Shown here: positions 43,701 through 57,559 of the stretch, in pieces
Numbering within the stretch: the stretch's first letter is position 1
Layout: each line of letters opens with the position of its first letter
Assembly: GCA_023362775.1 (NCBI GenBank)
Contig: JALMGJ010000001.1
Span: 61,218,501 to 61,282,500, forward strand
Direction: 5' to 3'
From: Charina bottae
Taxonomy: Eukaryota > Chordata > Lepidosauria > Squamata > Charinaidae
DNA: 64,000 bases
The notes under the pieces: model-generated
Told to the model about the DNA's origin: nothing
The model's input: only the letters and a program-made list of their open reading frames with translations
Database searches by the model: none
Position numbers and translations under genes: made by a program

Positions 43701-46149
43701 TTTTGCTGGCTAATCCTTCCTATCCAGAATGCAGGAAACATCTCATCGAAGTGTAAAGGTCATTTGTATAAGATTAAATTGCAAAACAAAACCCAAGAAA
43801 CTTCTTTATCTCTCTAATACTGTACATTTTAAAAACATACCAAGCAAGATAATAACCAATCTCCCTTCAGCGGTCGGGAGCCCCAGTGGAACAACAGCAG
43901 AGAGACCCCAAGCCAATTCACACAGCACCCGGTACCAGGTGTCAAAGCTCCCCCCTCAAAGGGCATTACCAGGGTTTTATCAAAGTCTGGCACTAAAACC
44001 TCATGACCTTGTTTCCATGGTACTGAGATTGCAGGACCTGACCTTGGCTGGATGGTGCATCTGTTCATCATGTAAACTGACAGAACCCTGGAATGTAAAC
44101 CAAGAGCCTGGGAATTGTACAGATAACCTTCAGGTCCTTCTACAACTGTGTGAAGATTCCTCCCTCCGCATTTCCCAAGCAAGAGTGAAAAACAAACCAG
44201 CTAAACATTATTATGACTCAAAATGAACTCTAAGCTTCTAGAATCTTCTTAATGCAAAGGAGAAATTAAAAGATATCACTATCTCCTGAAATACAATGGT
44301 CTTCCACATTGCCACTACATCATATTACACTGGCTCTGAGTGATTTCATGACACATTGAACAATGCCTATTTGTATGTTTAGAAGTAAGTTCCACTTGGA
44401 GGCTAAATTGTAAATATACTCTGCAGTTCCATTTCTGTTTTGTTTTTTATGAAGAGAAACTCATTCTTCCCCCATCCTTCCTTTATAGAAGTTTAAAAAG
44501 GGTGGTGTCAGGTTGGACTGGGCAACCATAGTAAGGAAACCTTAGCAAAGAAAATGTGATGGTCCCAGTGCCAGGATCTTAACTTAAGAAATTCTCCAGA
44601 CAATTTCATCAGAATGCTAAAAGAATTCATTTATTAAAATCTGACTACATGGAACGGCTGCAAAGCTCTGAATACCAATTTTGGCGCCAAGCATTCAAAG
44701 TTAACAACATCCCTCTGACCTCATCCCCTGTTAGCTTCAAAACCAACGTTTTCTCACTCTTGATCTTCCCCCCTCCCAATCTGTTAAGTTTAATGAAAGT
44801 TCAGGTGTCTCATCAGTGTCCTTGGTCTTTCACAGTCAGTGGAGGAATGTGAGGGAGGCGAATGGTTCTTTTCGGATTGCAAAGCAGCTGGCTACAAAGG
44901 AGGCTGACATGGATCGGCTACTGCTTGACACGTGTTGGCTCAAATACATGGCAGGCAAGCAAAGCGAGTCTGACAGGAAATGAGAAGTGAAGCAGCATGA
45001 TAAATATTTTATATTCCATGTAGTTAAACTCTCAGCTCACTTAGAATAGTGTGTACAGTATAAAACCCTTATAGTCTATAAGTTATAATCAACACTTCCC
45101 TATAAACAGATTGAGCAGAGTTGAGTAGAATTTCATTGTAAAATATTTTAACTTTCTGAAATACTGACCACTTTTTGAACTGATTACAAGATGTGGCTTT
45201 TTTATTCTTGCCTTGTGGCTTTTTAAGAAGACAGCGTGATGGTACTAACAAGTAGTGTATTGAACAAACAAGTATGAAAGGCGTTCATTGATTCTAATTG
45301 TCTGTCATGAATATCATCAGAAAGTGTTTCTATGAATATTATCAGGGAATGTTTCATCCCACAATTGATCTTTTAGAAAGATCAAATTAATATCTTGTCT
45401 GACTATGATGAGCCTTATCAATTGAGTGATTGCCAACGTTAAAAAAGAGGGAGGGAGAAGAGGATTAAAATGTGTTGTCCCTATTAGATTTAAGTACTTA
45501 GGCCCTGAATCAATCAGATCATAAACCAAGTGATATTATTTCTGCCAAAACAATCAGTCAGGATTTATAATATACAGCTTTATCTGCTGAAAAATAATAG
45601 TATCATAGAAGTTTGCAAAACCTAGCACTAATGTGTTGGATACTCTCTGTATGCAAATATTTAATCTATGCCTTTCTGTCTCTCACATATACTTTCACTC
45701 ACACTCTTTCACTCATTTTTGATATGATGAGTAAGTTTATAAGAAGTATATTAATATTTTATTTATCTTCGATCAATAAATATTTAAGTCACATCAAACT
45801 AATTTGATCTTGTTTACCTCGAGGTATATATTGTTGCCTAGCGTGAATAACTGATTAACTTCTGCATACAGAATTATAGAATTGGGATCTAATACTCTAA
45901 ATGCTGTGTTCCATTTCAAGATGCCCCATAAGAAATGGCGTTATTGGGATAGCAGTAGTATGTAGATATCTGTAAAAATGTGCTGAGTTTGAGTTATTTA
46001 ACAATTCAACTCATAATATCCAAGCCATGTGATGCAGCTACTTAGAGCCATAGTTGAGGAATGAATTTATTTTATTGTATTTGTCATAATCTCTGTCCAG
46101 TTTCAGAAGGATGTAGACAAACTAGAATGGAATTAGAGGATGACAGTGA

Positions 46150-47010
46150 AAATTTTTTTATTTATTTTTATTTATTATTTCAATTTATTCCCCGCCCATC
46201 TCCCTTGCAAGGGACTCTGGGCGGGTTACAACAATTGAAAGTTAAAAACTATAAAAATATCATCTAAAAATACAATAATAATAAAATAATAATATACAAT
46301 AATAAATTATCTAAATCCAAGATGGATTGGAGACCATGGTGTAGATCGTATTCCTACGGGGCCAGCCAACCCCAGGAGGCACTGCCACCTCTGTCATCCC
46401 AGGCTCGATGGCAGAGCCAGGTCTTGAGGGCCTTCCGGAAGGCCAGGAGCGAGGGGGCGAGTCTCACCTCCGGGGGCAAGATGTTCCATAAGGCGGGCGC
46501 TATCGCAGAGAAGGCACGTCTCCTGGACCCCGCCAGATGGAATTCTCTTGTTGAGGGGGTCCGAAGCATGCCCTCCCTGCATGCACGGGTGGGGCGGGCC
46601 GACGTTATCGGGACGAGACGGTCCCTCAGGTACCCTGGCCCTATGCCATATAGGGCTTTAAAGGTAATCACCAACACCTTGAATTGGACCCGGAAGCAAA
46701 CTGGTAGCCAATGCAGCTCGCGTAGCAGAGGTGTTACATGTGCCGATCTCATGGCACCCATAACTGCTCGCGCCGCAGCATTCTGAACCAGCTGAAGCTT
46801 CCGGATACTCTTCAGGGGTAGCCCCATGTAGAGCGCATTACAGTAATCTATACGGGAGATGACAAGGGCGTGAGTGACTGTTCAGAGGGCCTCCCGATCC
46901 AGGAAAGGGCGTAACTGGCGCACAACACGAAGTTGTGCAAAGGCCCTCCTGGCCGTGACTGCCACCTGCTCTTCGAGCAAGAGTCGCGAGTCCAGGAGGA
47001 CCCCCAGAAA
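46150..47010 (-). mobile_element. L2-type LINE, 5'-truncated
   Basis: The minus-strand frame (46354-46827) encodes the polymerase C-terminal half: MGLPLKSIRKLQLVQNAAAR, VTPLLRELHWLPVCFRVQFK, RRRAFSAIAPALWNILPPEV, FRKALKTWL. Upstream broken frames have LGVLLDS-like and LEEQVAVTARRAF-like pieces. The 3' tail has CCCGCCCAGAGTCCCTTGC and an A/T-rich end. The RT catalytic part is missing. Confidence 0.92.
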
Positions 47011-47320
47011 TGACAGGAGCATGAAAAATGCCTTGCTTCAGAAAAGGTTGAAGGGACAGAATATATTTAGCCTAAAAAAGGGGAAACTGAAAGGACATGA
47101 TAGCATTCTTCTAATATTATATCCTTAATATAAACAAATGAATTGTAACATTATACTTAGATGCAAAGTTAATAATTAAAAATACAACTATTAGCATAAC
47201 TAACTTCAGAAATGCTACTATTAGCATAAAAAATAGAAAGAAATATAAAAAGACTTATAGGCAATATAATTCAAACAGCAGGAATATAATTTGTTAAATT
47301 AATAGACAATACATTAATTA

Positions 47321-47326
<6 letters not shown>

Positions 47327-47361
<35 letters not shown>
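47327..47361. repeat. (TC)n microsatellite
   Basis: About 17 TC units. Confidence 0.97.
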
Positions 47362-47364
<3 letters not shown>

Positions 47365-48222
47365 CATTACTTGGTGAGTTCTGTGCATTTGAAGTGGAGA
47401 GCAATAAATGTTTATATTTAATTAATTGACAAGAAAGAAGTTTAAAATCAGGTGTATGAAAAAATAATCTCAGATTCTCTTGTGACATATCAGTCTTTTT
47501 TAAAATGCTGATTACTATTATTTGGGATAAGAAGAAGATGTTTATTGGACTAAAAGATATATGCTTTTAATTTAAAAAACTTTACATCTACTTCAGCCTC
47601 TTAATTTTGCAAAGTAAACAGATATTTATAGCACTAAACAGTATATGATATAGCACTATAACAGTAAATGATGTTGAACAACCTCTATATTGCTCTAACT
47701 ATGGTCTCTGATCTAGAAATCATCAACTATCACAACCATGCAGGTTTATCAATGGACTATTTCAGTTATCTTTTTAAAAAGTAGGCAAAATCTACAGGTG
47801 TATGACCAAACCTTGTAATTGATTGTAATAAGTGGATGAAAAGATTGAGAACATACGTCACCAGGTCACTGCACAAAGCTTATCATGGAATTAAGTGCAT
47901 GAATATTACATACGTTATATATTTTCAATTATGAGGTTTACTTTTTTTAAAAAAAAATAAATCCATGTCCTATGTGCAGTAAGGATAAATACAGTGAAAA
48001 TAATTGGAAGCAGGTTTATTGTTTGAGAATTAGCTTGTGGTCATTCTTAAAAAATATAGTATGTTGGAATGCAGTAATATTTAGAAGTCAATGCCTTGGA
48101 AATGCAATTTGTCAATGTTTGTCAAAGTTCCCTAATATAGGGATTAGTGTGAGGAATGAAGCTGGCAAAGAAGGAAAGGAACAGCAGACTACAGAGAACT
48201 ATTAAGTCAAGGCTAGGACAGT

Positions 48223-48350
48223 GCCGCCACATAACCGTGGAAGCGTCTTCAGATAACAATGGCTCTTTGGCTAACAAACGGAGATGAGCACCGGCCCCTA
48301 TAGTCGGACACGACTGCACAAATGTGCGGGGGGAACCTTTACCTTTACTT
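48223..48350 (+). mobile_element. Sauria SINE, 5'-truncated
   Basis: Only the 3' half is present: GTGGAAGCGTCTTCAGATAA, AACGGAGATGAGCACCGGCC, TAGTCGGACACGACTGCACA, ACCTTTACC. AGGACAGTG at about 48215-48223 and 48351-48359 is the TSD. Confidence 0.93.
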
Positions 48351-49324
48351 AGGACAGTGGCCAAGGATGATCCTGTCATTCCCCCCCCCACACACACAAA
48401 CGTATTCTGTGATTGTACAGTTAATTTTGGAGCCCAGATTCCAGAAAGATGTCTTTATCCAAAGTGAGGTATAGTTAGCCTGCCTGAAAGAATATATCAA
48501 TGAAAATTTATACAAAGGCTTTATTTGCCACTCTCCTCCATCAACAATGTTCCTGTGTTCCCCTCCCCACCCCATTCCCAACCAAGAAGATTGGACTCCG
48601 ATGTGCTGTTCAGAATTACAGGATCCTGAACTCAGTAACAACTAGAGATCACTAGCAGCTTCCCTTTATTTCTCAACACTTGGAGCAGTTGCAGAAACAA
48701 TGCATTTTCACCAAATTAGACCTCAGAAGGGTTTGCAGTCTGATTCCCAGAAAGGAGGGCCATGAATATTTAACTGCTATAGGTTCTTGTTTGAACATAA
48801 AGTAATGCCATTGGATTGAGTAGCAACCCATCAGTCTTCATGCAATTTATGTCTCATATTTTTCATGATTTCTCTTGACAAATTCCTAGTAATTCCTTGG
48901 ATAACTTAACTGATTTACTCACTACATCAATCAGGTTGAAGCAGTTCTTCATGACTACAGCCTCTATGTTAAGCTACAGAATTGTGTTTTTGACCCACCT
49001 GTGTTGGACTATTTGGGATATCATCTTTCCTTGAAAGGAAATCAGATAGATCCAACTAAAGTAGAATCCATTTTGCCTTGAGAGTTCCTCCCAAGGGTTA
49101 CTTAGGGTTATATAGCATTTTCTTGGCTTTGCCAATTTTTATCACACATTTCTTCCTAATTTTGCTGCATTGTTCACATTGGTCATTCATCTTACCCAAA
49201 TGGTAGGAATCCCTTAAGTGTAATTGACTTGAAGCCTTCCCTCAAGTCAAACAGGTCTACATTTCTCAATCTGTCTTTGGGCATCCAGATTCCATCTGCT
49301 CTTTTACTGTACAAGCTGATACCT

Positions 49325-49900
49325 CTGATGTTTGTTTGTTTGTTTATTTTACTAGGCTTATGTGCCACTCCAATCCTATCTGACTCTAAGCAGCTTACAG
49401 AACTCCAAACTGTAATGAGATTAAAAACTAAAAACACAACACTCTTAAGAATTTAATTTAACCTAACCAAGTCCCAAGGAACATTCATATCTCATGTACG
49501 CAATCATCCTCCAAGAGAAACAAAAAAACAAAACCCTCCCATACCCCAGAGACGTACTGAAACTACCAGATCTTAATAGCTTTGCATAAAGGTAACAGGG
49601 CCTGTCTGATAGCAGGGTGAATGCTATTCCAGAGAAGGGGGACAGCAACTGAGAAGGCTTGATCTTGTAATCCCTGCAGATGATCTTTTGTCAGATTGGG
49701 ACCTGGAGGGACCCTCCTCTTTCAGATCTCAAAGGATGGGCTGAAACCATTGGGATAAAATGGTCCCACTTTAATACTATTAAACAACAACATCTGCCTA
49801 TCCCAGGTCCTTGGGAAGGACTCAATTGGTGGACAAAAATGCCAAATCCAGTCTAAACATCTGGCTGACTGTGCAATCAGCCATAATAACAATAGTCATT
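49325..49900 (-). mobile_element. Old L2/CR1-type LINE relic
   Basis: On the minus strand, GTAAGCTGCTTAGAGTCAGA followed by a (AAAC)n tail is a LINE 3' end. The region 49600-49660 (GAATGCTATTCCAGAGAAGG) matches the AFSVAVP-L-W-N segment of the L2 polymerase in decayed form. Confidence 0.5.
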
Positions 49901-50912
49901 TCACTGTTAAAATGTTGTATTATCTAGTTTTAATAGATAATATCTACTTTTTACCAATTATCTACTTTAATAAACTACATATCTGTGAAATTGGTCAGTT
50001 TTAGTTCTGTAGATGTGATCTTAAGGCTCACTGAAGTAGTAACCAAACAGTGATGGCATTATCAGAAGCAAGATTTGAACCAGTGGTTTCCTGATTTACT
50101 TTGATCCCTTAGGTTATATCAGTACACAACCATGTCTTCTTTCACTTACTTTTGAAAAACAAATAAGATTTTATTTTATCTGATTCTGAATGTGAAAATG
50201 GTTCTACAATTTATATTTCTTCCAACATTTACTTGAGATTAAGTCCCATTAAAGTTACTCAATTCTTAATTCATTATGCAAAGTAAATCCTCTCCTTTCT
50301 TTCAAAATGATATTAGTAGATAGGTTTTTCTCTTCTTAAATCTGAATTAGGTATACTGTCCACAAAAGTGTATGCTATTTGTTATTGTTTGAGAAGTTTT
50401 ATTTTCTCTGTAGGTAAGACATTTTTCTGAATAACATTTTGTTTAGATTTTCATTTTTCTTAACCTTTTACTAATAACACTGACATTAACATACACTTTT
50501 TGTAAATAATGGCATCTGCAATATTAAAGGGTATGTAGAATGAACTCAGCCTTCTATAATGTGCTCTACCTGAGGCTACCACTGGAATCAGTTCTGAAGA
50601 TTCAGCTAATACACAAAGTTGCATATATTAAGGAAGCCAATTCCTTAATTCAAGGATTATAAACCTAAATATAAATTGCATATTATTGATACTTAATCAC
50701 ACAGTTCAGGCCAAATAGAAACACAGATAATGTCCAGATAGGCATGTACCTTAAATAAAATAGATCCATCTTGGTAAAATAATTAACTTGCAATCTTTAT
50801 TTGTGTACACATTTATAGATTTTTAATAGTTCTTTCCTTTTAATACAAAACTTTATAAATTATTCCTTCCTTAACAGAAAAGGTTATATAGTTAAATCAT
50901 AGAAAGGAAAAA

Positions 50913-51461
50913 TACATGTTGATATACACACATCTATATGCATCTAGCTGGAACTGGATGATTATCAAACTCTTAAAAGTTTTGCTTTCCTGTGTTTATC
51001 ATTTGTATGTGGGGAAGGGCGCAATGGCTCAGCGGGTAAGATGCCAGGCTTGTCGATTGGAAGATCGCAAGTTCAGAGGTTCGAATCCCTAGCCCCGCGT
51101 GATGGAGTGAGCTCCCGCACTAGCCCCAGCTCTTGCCAACCTAGCAATTTGAAAGCATGCAAATGCAAGTAGACAAATAGGTATCACTTTGTTGGGTAGG
51201 TAATAGCGTTCCGTGCACATCATGCCGGCCACATGACTGCGGAAGCATCTTCGGACAACACTGGCTCTTCGGCTAACAAACGGGGATGAGCACTGGCCCC
51301 TAGAGTCAGACACAACTGTGCAGGGGAACCTTTACCTTTTTAAGGGAGTTGTGCAAGATTTTCACAGATCTCATACCAAATAGCTTTCTCATTACACTTT
51401 GGTAAGTCTGTTGGTTTTGAATGAAATGAACAGTTATTTCTCTCCACACTGAAGAAAGTCA
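50913..51461. repeat. Local duplication, copy 1 (with Sauria SINE)
   Basis: The flanks of the SINE at 51015-51340 match 52770-52993 almost base for base (for example ATATGCATCTAGCTGGAACT and CATACCAAATAGCTTTCTCA), with a few substitutions. Without the SINE the copy is about 223 bp. Confidence 0.92.
51015..51340 (+). mobile_element. Sauria SINE, near full length
   Basis: Head GCAATGGCTCAGCGGGTAAG, GGTTCGAATCCCTAGCCCCG, body GCATGCAAATGCAAGTAGAC, tail GAGTCAGACACAACTGTGCA. It sits inside one of two duplicated segments; the other copy has no SINE. The direct repeat AAGGG (about 51013-51017 region and 51342-51346) is the likely short TSD. Confidence 0.93.
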
Positions 51462-52769
51462 CAGTGTCAAGAATAAATAGGGGAAATGGCATTTCAGACA
51501 CCACTGAATGAAATACTGTATATTTCTTTCAGCTCCTGCCGCTTTGGTTAAATCATTAGCATTTTTCTGATTTGTTGCTGAGTAAGCCATTCTGCTTTGA
51601 AAATCTGAGTTAGCCCAGAGATAGTCTAATTTTCTTGCACTTCTGCTACCTCTTTCAATTCCTAATGAATTTTCACTTGAGTTTTAGTTGAACTTTTGTT
51701 TTGTCTCACTGTAGTCTGATCAAATAACTCTTCAAGTTTAGCTTTGTGTTCAATGATGGCATTGTTTCCACCTTAAGCTGAAATAGAATAATAGGTTCAA
51801 GAAAAAATGTAACGATTTGCCTCTTTCTTTTTCTAGTATCCATATCCCTGATTCTCTTTACACATGACTGTATATTTCCACGTAGGCTGATTATCTTTCT
51901 CAGAACACACCTAATCTTTTACTCACTATAGCCTTAATCTAATCAATAAACAGCCTCACTGTTGCAGAATTTCTACTTTATTATAAGCTATCATCTCTTC
52001 CAGTCTTATGTACTCAGATTCTGCCTTGGCTGGAATAGTTAAGTCTAAATTTTCTGTGTTTCACATAATTACATTGACTTTAATGTCCATATATTTTTAT
52101 TTTTTTCAGCACTTTCTAGAGTCTTTTGTTAGTCAGTTTAATTAGTTTTGTCTGACAATATTTGTACTACCAAAGCTAGTATCAAACACAAATATATACT
52201 GAACCTACCAGTAGAAATTATAGATCTCCAGTTAGTTATTAGGATCCGTTCAAGATGGTTCAAGTTCCAAGAATTTCCAGCAATTTGACCAAAGCTTATT
52301 CTGGCTACACATTCTGGAATTCGTAGTACTATTGCATCAGGAGAGCAACGGATTTGGGAAAGCTGGTCTTAGCTGTGTAAATATGAAAGAGGAGATATAG
52401 TCAAGTGATTGGCAGTTGGCTACTTGGTTGAGCAGAGAAAAACAAAAGGGCAGAGAAATGGGAGTATCATTCAGTTTGGCCCAGTTTATTACTATGATCA
52501 TAGACAGGCCAAGAAGTCATATGAAGCAAAGTAATATGTCAAGTTGCACAGGCTGAGAAGTTAGAAGTCAGAGTTTTATTGATCACTCTGGTCTCCATAT
52601 AATTAGTCCTGCAGTGTAGCAAAGGTTGGGCTAATAATACCCTTGAAGATTAGGCTAGTAATACTTTGCCATTTGATTCCCTAGTACATTATCTGCTTCC
52701 TTTCTGAAAGAACTACAAGTAATTGTGTTTTGGGTTTCATGATCCAAACTTTCTCCTTTTCTCAGATGT

Positions 52770-52993
52770 TACATGTTGATATACACACATCTATATGCAT
52801 CTAGCTGGAACTGGATGATTATCAAACTCTTAAAAGTTTTGCTTTCCTGTGTTTATTATTTGTTTGTGGGGAAGGGAGTTGTGCAAGATTTTCACAGATC
52901 TCATACCAAATAGCTTTCTCATTACACTTTGGTAAGTCTGTTTGTTTTGAATGAAACGAACAGTTTTTTTTCTCTCCACACTGAAGAAAGTCA
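52770..52993. repeat. Local duplication, copy 2 (empty site)
   Basis: This copy reads straight through GGGGAAGGGAGTTGTGCAAG, where copy 1 has the Sauria SINE between AAGGG and AGTTG. It is therefore the pre-insertion allele preserved in cis. Confidence 0.92.
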
Positions 52994-54954
52994 GAGAGCA
53001 CCACCATTGTTATCCAAAATGGAGAAATGTCTTAGCAAAACCAAACAAACCAAAAAATACATCAACAACATAATTATGTAGGTCTCTGATTGAATATTAC
53101 CTGAATCCTAGCCCATATATGAAGCTGGAATAATTGTAGCTGCTGTTGTTACTGATAAACATTTTAATTCTGATTTTTAAGTTACTCTTTCCTTAATTAC
53201 TAAAAGTATTCTTCCCATGACTAAATCAAATTTCTTTCCTAAATTCTGCACATTTAAGTGCTATTGAGTTGGCTTCAGTAAGAGCCTACGGTTTGCAGCT
53301 GTCTGCCCTAACTAAATACTAAGTAGAAATATTGTGTTCTTTCAACTAGTGACCATGTTATATAAGCAGTTTAAAGCATTCCAGGGAGCTGCTATTTTGC
53401 ATTAATGTCCAGGTCATCTTCTGTGTGATTTCTTTGTTTCTGCCATAGTTATTCTCTAGCAAATGTTGATCTAGTATTTAATGTTTTCATTGCTGTAATA
53501 AAGTATCTGCATTCCCATATTGGATATGCATATTCATCCCCAGAGTAACCATTGTACCAAGTTTGCTAAGTTACCCTAAATATACACTTCAAAGAACAGC
53601 TATAACAATTACCAATAGTACTACTTTTTAATGCTTCCTGAAAATCAGAGAAAGCGTGTGTTTAACAAGCAGCAAAAGTGACGTCAGCTGTTCTCACTAT
53701 GTAATACAATCTTCGATTGGTATACTGTGTATGTCCTTTTTTAAGAATCCCACAATCAGCCTATGACAGCAATAGAGGAAACGGCAAATGCACTAACATC
53801 CAACCGTGGTAGATGGTGGCAAAGCAGTTGTGATACTACAAATAAGTTTCAGTGTAGCCCAGCTTTCATGGTGGTTAACTTGTGCTACTAAACTACCTAA
53901 CTGACTCACAGTGGGGCAGTTATTTAAAGCATTTATATCCTGATTTTACCAGAGGTTTGGAAGTTTAAAACAAGGTGAACATTAAAATAACCAGATTTTT
54001 TTTTAAAAAAATTGGGTTTTTTAAATTAAAGAAATAGAAGATTTTAAATATTTAAGAAGAGTTCACCTGACATCTAAAGAGAACAAAATTAGTGCAAGGG
54101 AAGGGGGTTTCCTTGATAATATACCACACTAAGGACGTATTTTTCATTGTAAATCAACTCTCAGCACCATGCAGAGTATTCAAGCACAGGCATTGGAATG
54201 CTGATACTGGAAAAATATTCTTTCAGGTACTTGGTTCCGAAATGATTTAGGGCTTTGGTGGTAATCCGTAGCACTTTGAATAGATATTGATAGAAAGTCA
54301 ATTACTGTAAATTTGTTTAAGATGAATGGAACAGTGGAATGTGCAATGCTAATCAAATCTCTGGTTATGACATTTTGCATTATCTTACACTTTCACTACT
54401 GGTAATTAGTATTCTCAGGTGCATGCAGTATCTTCCAAGTGAAGATCACAACTGGCCTTGAAGTGGCTGATCACAGGTCACACTCCAAAAAATACTTAGG
54501 ACTGAAATTGTTGATTTTATATAGATTTGTTTTATATAGATTTGAATTTAGTTAACATGTAATAATATAATTACTCTCCAGTTTTATCTTCAATAACACG
54601 CTTGTCACATTAAAATTTACAAATTTGTAACAACTTTTGGAGGTCACACCAAGAATTTTGGATGCATATGGAACTTTAGGCCTCCAAGTCATGTATTTCT
54701 GCCATATTCAATATTAATATTCTAGACTGTCATAACCATATAAAGATGTCCTTATATGAAATAGGGTATTTCCATGAAATACTACATCCATGGTTCAGTT
54801 GGCCATGATTACAGATACCCCTTATTTTTCCCTTATATAAATAAAATGTGTTGGTTCTGTGCACTGAGGCTGCATAAGTGTTAGGCTAAAACTATTTTTT
54901 AAAATAATATAAATTGTTTATATTTGCCATGCTGTTTCTATTCCAATAATACCA

Positions 54955-55105
54955 AACTCCATTTTTACCAATACATGAAATTAGGCCTGGAGAAGTCAAA
55001 TGATTTGACTAATGTTCTGTGCTGCATCCATGGCAGAATTTGGTTCGGAATCCATCTCTCTTAATTTATAGTCCCTAACCACTAGCCATTGTTCTCTTAT
55101 TAAAC
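54955..55105 (-). mobile_element. MIR relic
   Basis: In minus orientation: GACTAATGTTCTGTGCTGCA, GGCAGAATTTGGTTCGGAAT and CCCTAACCACTAGCCATTGT follow the MIR order of core, B-box-like GGTTCGAAT and A-box-like AACCACTA. It is diverged. Confidence 0.6.
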
Positions 55106-56640
55106 AAAACATCATTCAGAAGCTAGGAGGGGAAAGTGCTCCTAATACATCAAATCTTATCAAATGACTCTAAACTTATCTTGCCTTTGTTTTCACCAAG
55201 GTTTGCTGTAAATCTTCTTAACTAGAGAGCAACAGGACTGGTGTCCTTGCTAAAAAGAGAAGATTGATTTACTATATTCACAGAGAGGCAGGTGCTTCCA
55301 ATGGGGACATAATAATGAATTTAAGCCTGTAGACTCTTAAGGAAAAGTGTTAAGGACCGGACAATGTTGTAAATACTTGGTGAAATAGAAAATCTGAAAA
55401 AGCTTTATACCCAATATCTATCTCAAGTAAACTGTTCAGAAAAACAGATGCTGCCTTATGGGCTGCTGCTTCTTCAAATCCTCTAATTGCTCATTGGGTT
55501 CATTCAGTCCAAAGTAGAGAGAAACTTTGTACAGACATCATTAGTTTTTCTCCATTTAAAGATTAATCATGAAGAGCTCTGGCTCTTTAATTCTGTAATT
55601 TGTATATTTAATGGGCTGCTGCAGAATCTATGACAGTAATTAGCATAGCCTGAAAACTCATTAATACACAACAACATGATTAATGCAACATTAATGCAAA
55701 CATGACTGAAGTTATTTGGGTTATGTAGTAAGAAGATTAAAGCTAAAATGTCCTGTTTGTTTTACCAGTAGTGGGTATAATGGGGTGACAAAAAATAAAA
55801 ATACAAATAGGTATCAAATTAGTTATTTTAACCTAGCAGAATATATCCAGATCATGATCATTTTCATGATGTCAGATGTTTGGATATAGAGAACATCATG
55901 TATCCTCCTCCTGTTTAGGCGGGCTTACCTTTTTTGTTTTGTTAAGTTTGCAGTGATAACGTTTCATAGATGGCTTCTGTTTCAGATCTTGCCAACATTT
56001 GTATTAAAAAGAACATTTTTGAGCCCAGTACAAATAGCCATGTCACACTCTGTATTTAAGCATGTCCTGACTTGGCCTTGTCACTAAGCATTATAGGGAA
56101 TTAGTAATAAGAAAAAAAAATTTTTTTCTTGGAATGTATGAAAAGTTTAAATTAGTTTTATGCCAATAGATATCATACTGTAATTTTTTGCTTTGCAATG
56201 AAATTCTGCACTTACCTGCCACTATTATCATTTTTGCTTTGCAATAAGTTTTCATATTCATCTCTGATAAAGCCAGAAACATGGAATGTTCCCTTAAATA
56301 AAACAATACTTGGAAATTGGCTGAAAGATTTGAAATAATAGTCTCTGCATTCGGTACAGTGGAACATACTAAATATATATAGTGATATTATTCTATTATT
56401 TAATGCTTATGGTTTTGAACCTACAGTTATACTTATATGCAGTTATTTTATTTTACATAAGCCACATTTGTTTCATTCAAGAGGTCAGCATGCCATACAG
56501 CATGGCATCTATTTTCTCACCAAATTTATTTATTTATTTATTTGGAAATGGCAATCTTATGAATTTCATGGATGAGGACAGGCTTGAACCTGGATCCCAA
56601 TGGACCTAATCCAACACCTTTACTACTACATCACACTGAC

Positions 56641-56670
<30 letters not shown>
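56641..56670. repeat. (TG)n(CG)n microsatellite
   Basis: TG run passing into a CG run, unusual in this CpG-poor region. Confidence 0.9.
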
Positions 56671-56671
<1 letters not shown>

Positions 56672-56684
56672 TTGAGTCAGTGTT

Positions 56685-56885
56685 GATCCCTGGTGACTGC
56701 CTGGATGAATCACTGCAGTTTTCTTGCCAAGATGTCAGAAGCGATTTGCCATTGCCTGCTTCCTAGGGCTGAGAGAGAGTGACTGGCCCAAGGTCACCCA
56801 GTTGACTTTGTGCCTAAGGTGGGACTAGAATTCATGGTCTCCCGGTTTCTAGCCTGGTGCCTTAACCACCATACCAAACTGGCAC
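56685..56885 (-). mobile_element. CORE-SINE (MIR-like)
   Basis: On the minus strand: TGGTGGTTAAGGCACCAGGC, ATTCTAGTCCCACCTTAGGC, GGGTGACCTTGGGCCAGTCA, then CAATGGCAAATCGCTTCTGA. Same family head and core as 32694, with a different 3' part. Confidence 0.85.
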
Positions 56886-56985
56886 TCTTGACTTTCATTA
56901 AAAAAGAGTATTTTAGAAACCTATGCCTGTCACCTGTCCTCTATTTGTTTCTCTCTCTCCATCAATCACACATATATACAAAGAT

Positions 56986-57022
56986 ACACTGTGTGTGTGT
57001 GTGTTTGTGTGTGTATGTGTGT
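56986..57022. repeat. (GT)n microsatellite
   Basis: Imperfect GT run. Confidence 0.95.
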
Positions 57023-57559
57023 ATTTTACATTTTACATTTTTGTAGAAAATTGCTGTGGGCATGCTTGGCAAATTAAAAGAATGTTCTTTTGCCCAAGAT
57101 CCTCCTTCAATATTTGAGAAGCTCTGAAGAGAGACAGATTCACAGCAAGACTGATTTCACATCCTAATGCCAGACAGCTGAGTTTCCTTGAAACTTCAGC
57201 ACTTTTACATCTGCTCCACGTGAAAAATTCTTGGGTGTCTATATTGCAGTTATACAAGATAAGCTTTTTCTTAGCCTTCATCTGACACCATGATTAAAAG
57301 TTAGGTGCCTGATAGGAAAAAACACCTTTGAAGACAACTAACAGTTTGCAGTTGTTTTATTCTATGGGCAGATATAGAAGCCAGATAGGCCATGTTCTCA
57401 TCTCACTGCAAAATGTTTGCTGATCTCTGAAAGGGGGAATGTTCTGAATAACTTTTTATAATATATCTGTGCTTTCCCTATTCTGATGCCATCTAGATGC
57501 ATTGCACTGCAACTCACATGATCCCCCCTCAGTATGTTTGTTGGCTAGCATGGTTATTG

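Noticed and set aside
50040..50145. Possible MIR fragment (GATTTGAACCAGTGG)
   Set aside because: Too short and diverged to support beyond a B-box-like motif.
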